This document shows, piece after piece, positions 54,665-64,000 of a stretch of DNA of 64,000 nucleotides (the first letter of the stretch is position 1; the number at the start of each line of letters is the position of its first letter). Origin of the DNA: Macrotis lagotis (lineage: Eukaryota > Chordata > Mammalia > Peramelemorphia > Peramelidae); contig NC_133661.1 in assembly GCF_037893015.1 (NCBI RefSeq), forward strand, positions 226,953,157 to 227,017,156, written 5' to 3'. The notes below the pieces were generated by a model. The model was not told the DNA's origin. It ran no database searches and was given only the letters and a program-made list of their open reading frames with translations. The position numbers and the translations under genes were made by a program.

Positions 54665-54685
54665 TCACACCTGGCTCAGGTGTGG
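54665..54685. promoter_or_regulatory. Inverted T-box-like half-sites
   Basis: TCACACCT (54665-54672) and AGGTGTGG (54678-54685) face each other across five bases. This is the arrangement of the Brachyury-type palindrome. It lies at the edge of the CpG island. Binding is inference. Confidence 0.4.
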
Positions 54686-55210
54686 TGTGTGGTGAAAAGA
54701 ACCCCCGGGGACCGGGAAACTAGCACCCTCCCAGTGAAGTCATCTCGAGCGAGCCCCTGGATTTCATTTTCTCTCTCTTTTGAAAGGAAGGGTCGGGCTA
54801 GCTTTGCAAGTGAGGATGGTGAAGGCTGGGCTAAAACCCCCTTCCTGGGAGAGGCAGAAGGGAGGAAAGGAGCGGTCACGGAGCGGCCGGAGCAGGTGCT
54901 GGGGGCGCCCTCCCCCGCTCCCCGGTCGGCCCAAAGGCTGGGCCCGGCAACCCCGGGCGGCCGCAGCCCCGCCAAGAATGCCCGGGAGCGGCGGGTCCCG
55001 CCCCGGGCCAGAGGCTGCGCCGCGAGCACACGGGCGCGGGCCCCGTCCCGGGAAGGAAGGGCGGCGGCGCTCCCGGGTCCCCGACGGCCGGCCGCGGGAG
55101 GCAAGCACGAGCCCGTTGGCAGTGCGCAGCCGCGCGGCAGAGGGGCTCCGCCGGCCCCATTCATGGTCAAACAAGGGAGGGTGCGGGGCTCGGCACAGTT
55201 ACACTTATGT

Positions 55211-55220
55211 TTATAAAAGG
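55211..55220 (+). promoter_or_regulatory. TATA-like element in the second CpG island
   Basis: 'tttataaaag' lies in an otherwise GC-rich block. If it is used, a plus-strand transcript would begin near 55240. It lies about 520 bp from the YY1-like site, so the two imply different start points. Confidence 0.4.
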
Positions 55221-55733
55221 GGAAAAAAGACAGAAATGAAGGAAGAAGGGAGATGGAGAGAGGCAGGGGGGGGGGGGAGGCAGCTTGGGCTGCGCGGCGA
55301 GCCGGGCGCCAAGGGTAGGCGCGTTCCACGGAGGAGGGGGAGGGGCGCGGCGGGAAGCAGGGCGCGCTGGGCAGGGACGCACTACATCCTCCGGCGGAGG
55401 GGTACCGCTTCAGCGCCACGGCCCAGCGCCGACACGCACGCCCAGCGCCGGAAAGCCGGCTGCTTCGTTGGCGCACGGTGGAGGCGCCGCTCTGCCTTCC
55501 CTTTGTCAAGGGCGGCCTGATAGGCTAAGGCGACCCTGCAGCGGTTGGCCGGAAAGAGCCGGCGCTCCCGATTGGTTGCGTCGCACCCGCAATGCGTCAA
55601 GTCGCGATGACAGCCGCCAGCGCCGTGGAGCTTCTCGGCTGTGATTGGCCGAAGCGGCCCGCCCTCCCCCGCCCCCCTCCTCCGTGTCTCCCTGCCCGGG
55701 AATCTATTCGTGGGAGAGAGCTACCGCCTAGCG

Positions 55734-55744
55734 GCCGCCATCTT
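55734..55744. promoter_or_regulatory. YY1-like site downstream of two CCAAT boxes
   Basis: GCCGCCATCTT matches the complement of AAGATGGCGGC. The site follows GC boxes and two inverted CCAAT boxes by 60-165 bases. The same order marks many TATA-less housekeeping promoters. It suggests a plus-strand start near 55700-55740. Confidence 0.5.
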
Positions 55745-56939
55745 TACTGATGGCAATGGGCTCGGCCCGGGGCGCCTGGGGCACTTTGCTACGCGGGGGA
55801 AACGATCCTGCGCCGGGGATTTTATTTCATTTTATTTCATTTGAGGGTCCGCGCACCCCTTCCCCCCCAGGCCGAGGGCGTGGGAGCCGGGGGGCCCTGC
55901 GGCAGGAAGCGGCGGGAGGAGCTAACGACCAGGCGCTTCCCTCGGCCCCTTTTCCCGCGCTCCTCCAGGCTGGCACCCTGGCGGATAACGAGGGCGGTCT
56001 GTGCCCGCTTTGCTATGAGGGGGGCAGTCCCGCGCCGAGCCCGACCTGGGCGCCAGCCTGCCAGGGAGCCCGCGCGGACGCGCCCCTTGTGCCGCCTTCC
56101 CGCCCAAACTCTCCACAAATAGGGCTGGCTGAGCCGGGGAGCTGGGCACTGCCCTGGCAGCGGCTAAACGTGGTGTCGGGGGCACCGCCGTGGGCTGGCC
56201 AGGGAGGAAAAGGCCCGCTGACTTTTGTTGGGGCGCCGGTCCGAACGGGGGGCTCGGGGTGCCCGTTGCCATGGCTACAGGAAAGAGGCAGTGGCCGGGG
56301 AAGGGCGGGTCCCTGGCAGCGTGTGAAGCTTTGAAAGCGATTAGCACCCCCCAATGTATTTTTCAGAAATTGCTCCCTTTTCCCTTCCAAGGTTCACGTC
56401 GCCAGTGTTAATTCTCTAATTACCAGCTTAGAGGAGCAGAGCTCTTTTATTGCAGTCGTTTCCGCATTAACATCTGCAAGTGGCTTTATTGCCCATTTGA
56501 ATGGAAAAAGAGTAAAAGTTAGCTTCTTGACCCAATCTTAAGAGTGGTCGCTTTTTTGATCTATTAGAATGTTTTCTTTTAGAATGACTTTGCGTCATCA
56601 CCTTCCCACAAGGAATTCTGCTTCAAAATTAACAGCGTTTTTACAAGTATATGAGTTTGAAATCAGAGATGTGAATTAATTGATATTATGAAGGAAATAA
56701 AATTGAATATTTGCATAATCGCCATATAAAATTTACTCATACGTGCAGCCACCGAGTGTGCTTTGTTAGTATCATGTTTTTAGATGTTAAAATCTTGGCA
56801 TATGTAGACATCACAGTCTTTGCTTTGTCCTTTTACATACACTTAATGCTAGTAGGCTCTGGAATTAGAACGCTCCCCCCCACCCCCAGATGAATTCCTC
56901 TTTCAAGTTTTTTTATTTCTGTCAATGGTACCTTTATTT

Positions 56940-57200
56940 TCATCACTCTCCAAGGGTTGAAACCTTGGTATTATACCTGACTCTTTCTTCTCCCTCATCT
57001 CATGTCCAATCAGATACCAATCTTCATTATTCCCACAACAGTCTCTCTAAAATCAGTTTTCTACCTAACAGGTTTGCCTGCTGCTTACTCTCCCAGCCTC
57101 TAAATCATCCTTCACATAGATTTTTTCTTAGGCATAGATCCGACTGTATTCTTCCTCTGGGCAGATCTTTTCAATGGCTTCCTATTGCTTAAGGCAGTAG
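56940..57200 (+). mobile_element. L2-like LINE fragment
   Basis: The text 'aaaccttggtattatacctg', 'ctcatgtccaatcagatacc', 'cagtctctctaaaatcagtt' and 'cttttcaatggcttcctatt' is typical of the internal 3' part of L2. Confidence 0.65.
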
Positions 57201-57370
57201 TCTCCAAACTTTTTGAGTAAACAACCTTCTTAATTAAGAAAAAAAAAATATGTTCCTGATATATTTATTCATAAATTCTGTTTGTTCCCTGTTATACTTA
57301 ATAATTATAAAAATACATAAATTGAAATTTAAAAGGAGATAAAGATGAAAGAATATGAAAATGACCATAC

Positions 57371-57522
57371 AGGGGTGGCTAGGTGGCACAGTAGATAGAG
57401 CACCAACCCTGGAGTCAGGAGTACCTGAGTTCAAATTCAGCCTCAGACACTTAATAATGAACTAGCTGTGTGGCCTTGGGCAGGTCCCTTAACCCCATGG
57501 CCTTGCAAAAACCCCCCAAAAA
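57371..57522 (+). repeat. WSINE1-like SINE
   Basis: Full length, from 'aggggtggctaggtggcaca' to a C/A-rich tail. The flanks 'aaatgaccatac' and 'aaataaccatac' look like a target-site duplication with one change. Confidence 0.94.
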
Positions 57523-58087
57523 AATAACCATACAAAAGATTTTTTTTAAATCATGATTAAATATGCTTTCATCATTTTTGAAAATGTTTGACACTAATAG
57601 TTATTCAGAAATCTGGTTCTAAGGGATATTTTGATACTTGATTTTAATGATTATCATCACTGAAAAAAGATAACCTTGCAAATATATATATTATATATAT
57701 ATATTTAACTGCATCTTTATTGCTTACTAAATCATAATTTTCAATTTCATCCATCTCTACTGTCCAATTGTCCTTGGAAGCTCTTTTTTTAAACTATTTT
57801 AAACAAATGGATTCCTATTAAACAGGTTAGAAAAATTCTGTTTTCTGGTTTTTAAAGTGTACATATCATATATGAAAGTTTTCTAGAAAACCATTTTCAT
57901 TAATCCAGAGATTCTGAGAATTTCAGAGGAGAGTGAAGATTGGAAGAGGGGCAGTTTTGGGGGGAAAGTGTCTATTCATCCTGTGCTATTCCCACTAAAA
58001 AATAAAAACTGCATTTGGGTGGGAAGGAGATTCTAGGGGAGTTATAAACTAAAGGGCAGAGTATGGAAATACTGAGACTGAGGAAGT

Positions 58088-58330
58088 AGTAGTAGTAGTA
58101 TGAGATAAGGTAAACTGGAACCAGAATGTGAAATGTCTTAAATGATATTTAAGATTTGTACTATATATTCAAGACAAATGAGAGCCCATAAGGGATTTAG
58201 ACCAATGGAATGATAGGAAAATCATAGTTTTAGAGTTGGAAGGACATTTAGAAGTCTTCAACTCTGTCTTCTAAAAGATGAGGAAACAGCCCCAGGTCAT
58301 ACAAGTGGTAAGTGCCAGAAACAGGATTTG
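58088..58330 (-). repeat. Left arm of an inverted duplication (reversed MIR-in-L2)
   Basis: This arm carries reversed L2 text ('ggtaaactggaaccagaatg', 'aatgagagcccataaggga', 'tttagaccaatggaatgata') directly joined to a MIR core ('agttggaaggacatttagaa', 'aaaagatgaggaaacagccc'). The same join, in the opposite orientation and about 90% identical by eye, is at 59806-60089. Confidence 0.85.
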
Positions 58331-59655
58331 TTTTTCATTATTTTTATTGATAAAGTTTGTTTTAACTTCTGTTGATATCCATGTAACATATTTAGACTGG
58401 TGGGGAGGGGAGTGTGAGAAGAAAAGACCTTATTTCACCTCTCATTCCCACTGACAAGTCTGGTTACACTTCTGCCTCAACTTGAACCCCATTCCTATGT
58501 GTTCTGCCTATCATCAGCACTGGTTACTGTTAGCTCCTTTATATTATTGATTGATCCAGTGTTTGCCACCCCACTACCAATTTAACCAGTTGTTTTAACA
58601 AAAGTATTTTACAAAGATATTTACTCAGAAGATAGAGCAAGAACAAAAGTACAAATATTTCCATCCCACTCCCATCACTCTCTCCATTCTGAACCAAGAG
58701 CACTCTCTCTACCATCTTGATCTCTGGGGAAAAATGAACAAAAACTTAAAATAGTTGCTGCAAAAGTAATTGGCTCCCCAATTTCACTTCTGAATATGGC
58801 ATTGCCTCTGGACTAGGTTTATCCATTGTTTGCAGGATTCAGTAGAGATTCAGGGTTGGACTGAATAAAGCAGGTTGCTCCCCAGCTCTGGGTCAGCATC
58901 CTAGGACTGGCTGTTGGCAAACTCTGGTATGGACTCCAGTTTTTGTATCTCTGGAGATTCACTCTTGTCAACTTTCAAAGCTCACAAGACCACAGATATC
59001 TGCAATATTCCTTCACCTTTAAACAGGAATGAATAGACACAAGAGAGACAGGAAAGCATGGAAAAGATATGCTCCTGGCTTCATGTCAACTGAAAGGAGA
59101 GGGCGTCAGACTCAGAAGGCTACAGCCATTCATAGCCCTCACTGGAACACAACCAAGGGAAGAGATTCATGGGCCAATTAGTGTCTTTTGAATGAACCTT
59201 CAATTCCAGCTCTGCAGTCAATTAAAAGACTTTTCTTTACCTATTTAGTAAACTGAAAGGAAAGCGGTTACAAATGTGCCTCTTCCATTCTATGTCTAAT
59301 GTTCCCATGAACCCAGGACTAGACTCACATTAGCCAATCCCCTATCACTTGTTAATATATATATATATATAAACAAGAATTGAAGTTAATACAACAAATT
59401 CATAAGCAAAAGCAAAATAACAAACTACTAAAGGAAAAAAATGATTAAAGTGACACGCAAAAAAAGTGGTCCTACATGTAACTATATCCTATTAGTTGTC
59501 AGGTGCTAAATGAAAACTATTAACAGTTAACAAAAAGAGTTCCAAAATTGTCCCTTGTATGTTTTTCTGGTGGTTGTTTATTATCTTGTTTGTTTATTTT
59601 GAGATATCCTTTCAGTTTTATCTCCATAATATATCTTGTCTGTTCCCTTTTTACC
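58331..59655. other. Spacer of the inverted duplication; content unassigned
   Basis: About 1.3 kb with no coding potential that I can recognise and no match I know. It has moderate GC, a short (TA)n at 59357-59371, and an abrupt left edge where the MIR of the left arm stops. It may be an unnamed repeat inserted in the arm or simply unique sequence. Confidence 0.5.
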
Positions 59656-59805
59656 ATTTCCAAGGCCAGAACCCTAGTCACTTCCTAACTGGACAATTAG
59701 AATAACTTTCTAATAGTTTCCTTTGTTTCTGATCTTGTTTCCCTCCAATTTATCCTGTGAGATTTCTTGCTGATTAACTTTATTATTGTTGAAAGGAAAC
59801 TGGTT

Positions 59806-60089
59806 TTGAGTTCAATCACTGTCTCTGCCACTTACCACTTGTACAACCTTGGGCAAGTCATTTAAACTCTCAGGGCTCAGTTTCCTCATCTTTTAGAAGA
59901 GGGGGGCTGAAGACTTCTAAAGTGTCCTTCCAACTCTAAAACTATGATACTTCCTATCACTCCATTGGTCTAAATCCTTTATGGGCTCTCATTTGTCTTG
60001 AATATACATAGTACAAATCTTAAATGGCATTTAAGACATTACACACATCCTGGTTCCAGTTTACCTTATCTCATAATACTACTCATCAT
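59806..60089 (+). repeat. Right arm of the inverted duplication (MIR in L2)
   Basis: A MIR in plus sense ('tctgccacttaccacttgta', 'cttgggcaagtcatttaaac', 'cagtttcctcatcttttaga') is joined to L2 in plus sense ('tcactccattggtctaaatc', 'ctttatgggctctcatttgt', 'catcctggttccagtttacc'). L2-like text also lies outside it, at 59660-59790 and 60190-60480. This arm is therefore in its native L2 context and is probably the source copy. Confidence 0.85.
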
Positions 60090-60174
60090 ATAATTCATGA
60101 AAAATGGGAAACATAAATAACATTTTTACCATGTACACAAAAAATAAAGTACAATTATGAAAAGCAATTTTAAA
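60090..60174 (+). mobile_element. Short (85-bp) retroposed insert with 15-bp target-site duplication
   Basis: The identical sequence 'aatactactcatcat' lies at 60075-60089 and 60175-60189. The 85 bases between are A-rich at the 3' end ('gcaattttaaaa') and split the L2 text. The inserted sequence is not one I recognise; it has an AATAAA near its middle. Confidence 0.8.
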
Positions 60175-60189
60175 AATACTACTCATCAT

Positions 60190-60480
60190 CTTTTAAATGG
60201 GTTACCTACTTTTTTTTGCACTTTTACTTATATTGTTCCTTATGTCTGACTGTTTTCCCTCCTCATCTCCGAAAGCATCTTTACCATCTTTTAAAGGTCA
60301 GCTCAAATGCCTTCTCTATCAAAGTTTTTCTCTAATTCCCCTTTTCTCATTCTCTCCCCTTCCCAGGCAAGATGAACTCTTTCCTTTACTTGATTCCATA
60401 GCATTTTGTGTACTCCTCACACTGACCTATTTTAATTTTATCTGCAAATATGCAAAAATTTTTTTAAATTTTAGTCCCAA
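60190..60480 (+). mobile_element. L2-like LINE fragment (continuation)
   Basis: 'aaaggtcagctcaaatgcct', 'ttctctatcaaagtttttct' and 'tcccaggcaagatgaactct' continue the L2 interrupted at 60090. Confidence 0.65.
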
Positions 60481-61654
60481 AGATTAAAAGTCATAATTTG
60501 CTGATCTCAATTGATAGATGGACATTTCACACCAGGGAATTCTATATACCAATAAAATCACAGGTTTGAACCTCCACCCCTGCAAAAAAGTAATCATCTA
60601 TAAATAAATGTTAGTTGATATTTGTGCATAATATTTTAGTGGCTGTATGACAATGGTGGGATATAGTCAGTCACCTAGATGCCACTGTTGGCACTGTTGG
60701 AAAATGTCCTTTCTTAGCCTCAGTTTCCTCATTTGTAATATGGAGGTAATAATACCTATGTTACACAGTTGCTGTGAATAGCAAATGAAATATCTGTAAG
60801 GGGCTTTGCAAACCTTTAAGCACTGTGTAACTGTTGCAACTATCATTATCATTATTACATTGTTTACCAAAACATTCAATTCAGTTACATAGTTATTTAT
60901 TTAGTCCTGACTTTGTTGTGGTGAATGAAAAACTGGAAAGTTTTTGGGTTTCTGGGTACATAATAATCAATTTATTGATAATAAACAGTTAATAATCAAT
61001 TTATTAATTATCTAATAATAAATTGATGGTCAGAGGTTTTAGTAACCAAGGTCAAAATTATGAAGTTACTGAATACTTTAAATACCTTTATAAAAAAAAG
61101 AGGATTTCCTTGACAGGAGAAATCAGCCCTGATTGGTTGGACATTTAATGAAGAGGTGGGCTAGGTGGTTTATGCTCCTTCTGTTGAGAACATGACTTGA
61201 TTATGAGACTCAGCACCTCCAACAATATGGAGAAAGGAATCTGTCTCTACCCAGACCACTCTGGTTGGTTTTCTTCTTCATGAGCTAGGTCACACTAAAT
61301 TCTAATGGAGAGGTTCAAGGACAGAGCTGTTCTCCTTGGATCAAGAACTGGCTCCAACTGGATTCTGTTTACACTTCCCTTTTCTCCCTTTCCATTCTAG
61401 TTGGGTGGGGTTGGCCCAAAATTGGAGAGCATGTTTCCTGGGGGGATTAGGAGTAATCACTTCAATCAGCTATGTCCTTCAGAAAACTGATTGACCTACC
61501 CAAGGGTTGGGCCATAAATGAGAAAATAAAAAACACCTGGATTCTAGTTTAATAATTGTTTTTAATATAATAATAAAATAATATCTCTCAATGTGCTATG
61601 GCTTCATGAATAGAGTTCAAGAGGGGAATATCCATCATAGATAGCTATTTAACT

Positions 61655-61697
61655 AGATAGAGAAATAGATACATAGATAGATAGATGATAAACAGAT
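61655..61697. repeat. (GATA)n microsatellite
   Basis: Interrupted ATAG/GATA units. Confidence 0.9.
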
Positions 61698-61798
61698 AGG
61701 TCACATATACATTTATATACATATGAATTTGTATGAGTCAAAAACCTATTATCTAGCACTACTCCTACTATTGACAGTATAACATTAGAAAGAGGACT

Positions 61799-61944
61799 GG
61801 GGAGGCTAGGTGGCACAGTGGATAGAGCACTGACCCTGAAGTCAGGAGTACCTGAGTTCAAATCCGGTCTCAGACACTTAATAATCACCTAGCTGTGTGG
61901 CCTTGGGCTAGCCACTTAACCCCATTGCCTTGCAAAAAAAAAAG
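61799..61944 (+). repeat. WSINE1-like SINE
   Basis: Full length, from 'ggggaggctaggtggcacag' to a short A tail, with the body close to the common form. Confidence 0.94.
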
Positions 61945-62669
61945 CAAGCACTGAACTTGTAGTAGGTCAATCTGGGTTCAAATGCTGGTTCTAAAACTTA
62001 ATAAAAATTACATATATAGATATGGAAAGAATCATAGAAGTCATGGTGAATAACCTTATTTTACAGATGGAGAAACTGAGGCTCAGAAAGTGACCTGCCC
62101 CCAAGTTTGGTAGGTAATAAGCAGAGCCACAGTTTCAACCCCAATACATGGTCTACAATAGAATGTATTTTTCTACTGTACTAGGAACCTTAGGAAAATC
62201 ATTTAAGCTGTCACTATCATTATCCTCCTTTGTAGAATGGGAATAATAATAATATTGTCACCACCTTCACAAGTTTGTAGTGATACATTGTAACCTTTAA
62301 AATAATTTATTAATTAGCTTTAATATTTCATGAAGTAGCCTACTCTTTCTCAGCCTTTATTTTCTCATCTATAATGAAAGAGTAGATGATTTCAATGGTC
62401 TAACATTAATTGAGATTGGAATATTTGAGATGAAGGTAGAACTTCCACAGGCAACAATGATGGATTCAAAGATAGATTCAGAGAATAAGGGGTAAACAGA
62501 ATGGTGTAAGGTAAGGCTGGAAAGGTAGAATGTATTTAGTTTGTACAGTCTTGAAAACTGAACCCATTGAAAATTTTTGAACAAATGATTGATAAAGTTT
62601 ATGGACTTATATAATGTATATATTCATTAGGATAATTAATCTGATAATTTGAAGGATAGATTAGATCAG

Positions 62670-62671
62670 GC

Positions 62672-62704
<33 letters not shown>

Positions 62705-62710
62705 AAGAGA
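62670..62710. repeat. (AG)n microsatellite
   Basis: GA run with two AAA interruptions. Confidence 0.93.
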
Positions 62711-63154
62711 ATCTAGGTGACTTGAAGTAGGATGATATTGGGAAAGGAAAGAATGGAATATATAGTGGAGGTAGAACAGGACTTGGCAGCTACTTATGTA
62801 TGAGTGGGGTAGTTTTTGAATGGATTCTATAGTAGGAAAAAAGTAGATTATACATCCATATAATGTTTTTCCAGTGCTAGTTTACAGGTCTAGAGGTTAG
62901 AGCTATTGATATTGATAGTTACGTTCTAACTAGTCTTCTAAGTCCACTCCGTGTTCTGCTTGGGTTTCCTCTGAGTTCTTTTTACCTCTTATGCCTTTTC
63001 AAGTTATATAGAATCTTTGATATTAATAATACTATATGCTTCTGGCTACCTACCCTAAACTTCTCATTCTTTGTAGCTACTGTTCTATTCTCTTATAAAT
63101 CTTTCACAGAGGATTTATCCATTGTGTTGGAGGCTTTCTTCTAGATGTCATAAC

Positions 63155-63240
63155 ATTGTGTTGATGTTTGTCTGTTTTCAAAGGGGAACAATGACATAAT
63201 GATGGTGTGATCAGGATACAGTATGGTCAGTTGTGACTAA
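63155..63240 (+). repeat. Fragment of the unnamed family seen at 5466
   Basis: 'ttgtctgttttcaaagggga', 'acaatgacataatgatgg' matches the start of the other copies. Confidence 0.45.
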
Positions 63241-64000
63241 TAATCTAATACAAATTTGGAAGACTCTACCACATGTTGCACACAAGTAGGTAAGAACATT
63301 CAAAATAAAGATGGCTCTGGATTTCTGCTGCAACTTTTTGTTAGATTGTTTGCAACATGATGTGGGAATCAATGGAACACCAAGATAACTATAAGTCTGG
63401 TCCTAACTTCTTTTCCTAGTCTTCATTTCCGTTATGGTAATTAATAGCTGATACTTATATAGTACTTGTGATTCAAAACCCATCTCCACACCCCTTCTAA
63501 GATGCTAGATTCTCCAAAATAAAATTTGTCAAATATCTGAAAACACCATCAGAAAGACCAATGATAAAGGAAGTGGAAAAGAAAGAGAAGTAAGTTCCTT
63601 TGTCCAGACTTGAACTGTATAAAAAAGAGAGCCAGAGGCTGGTGGGGGTAAGTAGAGAGAGCTTCAACAGAATTAGCTCTTAAAACTCACTCTACAGGAA
63701 GACAAGACTAGAGACCATGTATTCCTGGGAGCAGGAGGAGCTACAACAAGATATAATATCAGCTCAATGCTTTGGTGTCAGCACTCGAGGATTATGCAGA
63801 AGTGAGGGAAGTGTGATCTTGAACATAAACAGAGACTGACCAAACACAGAACTGGCCATGGACCACCAAGAACCTGAGAAAAAAAGACAAGATTTTAGGT
63901 AGAGAGTAGGATCTAAAATCAAACACCTTATATATGAAGTGGCATTGGCCATCAATGCCATAGCAATAACTAGGCTTTTGTATAGGTCATCACGGCCTAT

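Larger units (their letters stand above)
54400..56350. promoter_or_regulatory. Second CpG island: orphan promoter candidate
   Basis: A GC-rich, CpG-rich block about 1.9 kb long, 20 kb upstream of CALM1. Motifs include inverted CCAAT boxes (55569-55575 'gattggt' and 55641-55647 'gattggc'), GC boxes around 55668-55680, a YY1-like 'gccgccatctt' at 55734-55744 and a TATA-like 'tttataaaag' at 55211-55220. Several GC-driven open frames cross it (up to 277 codons), none recognisable. In human the next gene upstream, NRDE2, is divergent from CALM1, but its known protein start (MALFPAF) is not found here. It could be an lncRNA promoter, a non-coding first exon of a neighbour, or a regulatory island. 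Direction is undecided. Confidence 0.8.
56400..64000. other. Intergenic or intronic region right of the second CpG island; no exon recognised
   Basis: AT-rich sequence with repeats listed separately. Apart from those, 57540-58080, 60480-61640 and 62160-64000 contain no feature I can name beyond short MIR-like pieces (for example 60700-60830 and 62040-62130). If the second island drives a plus-strand gene, this would be its first intron, but I see no convincing exon. Confidence 0.6.

Noticed and set aside
54587-55520. 209-, 246- and 277-codon frames over the second CpG island
   Set aside because: The composition effect is the same, with large frames on both strands at the same place. No domain, signal peptide or familiar start is visible.
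55750-56334. 194-codon plus-strand frame beginning MAMGSARG just after the YY1-like site
   Set aside because: The position is attractive, but the protein has no recognisable motif and the 3' half overlaps equally long opposite-strand frames. It is not enough to call a gene.
54400-56350. Naming the second island as the NRDE2 promoter by synteny
   Set aside because: The known NRDE2 start (MALFPAF) is not present on either strand near the island, and order in human alone does not prove it.
58755-58785. Resemblance of 'tgcaaaagtaattgg' to primate MADE1/mariner
   Set aside because: The match is about 15 bases without the rest of the element, and MADE1 is a primate-lineage family. Coincidence is the better explanation.

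Overview
The window is vertebrate nuclear DNA, almost certainly from a marsupial and most likely an Australian one. The organism call rests on two things. First, many tRNA/MIR-related SINEs share a head reading GGCTAGGTGGCACAGTGG, a body with 'cacttaataattacctagc', and an 'accccattgccttgc' plus A-rich tail; from memory this is the WSINE1 type of Australian marsupials. Second, older L2, L3/CR1 and MIR fossils are abundant, as is usual in marsupials. The one gene that can be proved is a complete calmodulin gene on the minus strand. Its synonymous codons and 3'UTR text identify it as CALM1 rather than CALM2 or CALM3.

Layout. 1-23.7 kb: intergenic DNA downstream of CALM1, filled with SINE, L2, L3/CR1 and hAT-like fossils and microsatellites, with no recognisable gene. 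23.7-34.8 kb: CALM1, transcribed right to left. A TATA box lies at 34814-34821, the 5'UTR is GC-rich with triplet repeats, and exon 1 contributes only the ATG. Exons 2-6 have the standard vertebrate lengths (31, 144, 107, 136 and 29 coding bases), all with GT/AG introns, giving exactly 150 codons (149 aa plus stop). The 3'UTR is about 4 kb, with a likely proximal poly(A) signal near 26.87 kb and a distal one at 23736-23741. A 189-bp segment of this UTR is tandemly duplicated. 34.0-35.2 kb: the CALM1 CpG island.

35.2-54.4 kb: intergenic DNA with few SINEs near the promoter, then several SINEs with perfect target-site duplications, an L2 inside an L3/CR1, and a decayed tRNA-Ile(AAT) copy at 41.0 kb. 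54.4-56.4 kb: a second strong CpG island with CCAAT, GC-box, YY1-like and TATA-like motifs but no coding exon I can name. It is the best candidate in the window for an undescribed transcription unit or the first exon of an upstream neighbour. 56.4-64 kb: intergenic DNA containing an inverted duplication (arms about 58.09-58.33 and 59.81-60.09 kb) in which the same MIR-in-L2 junction occurs in both arms.

I see no novel multi-gene system. The unusual points are the duplicated CALM1 3'UTR segment, the orphan CpG island, the inverted duplication and several small repeat-birth events. Long GC-rich reading frames over both CpG islands are treated as chance. Repeat family names are from memory without a library search, and repeat edges are approximate except where a target-site duplication fixes them.
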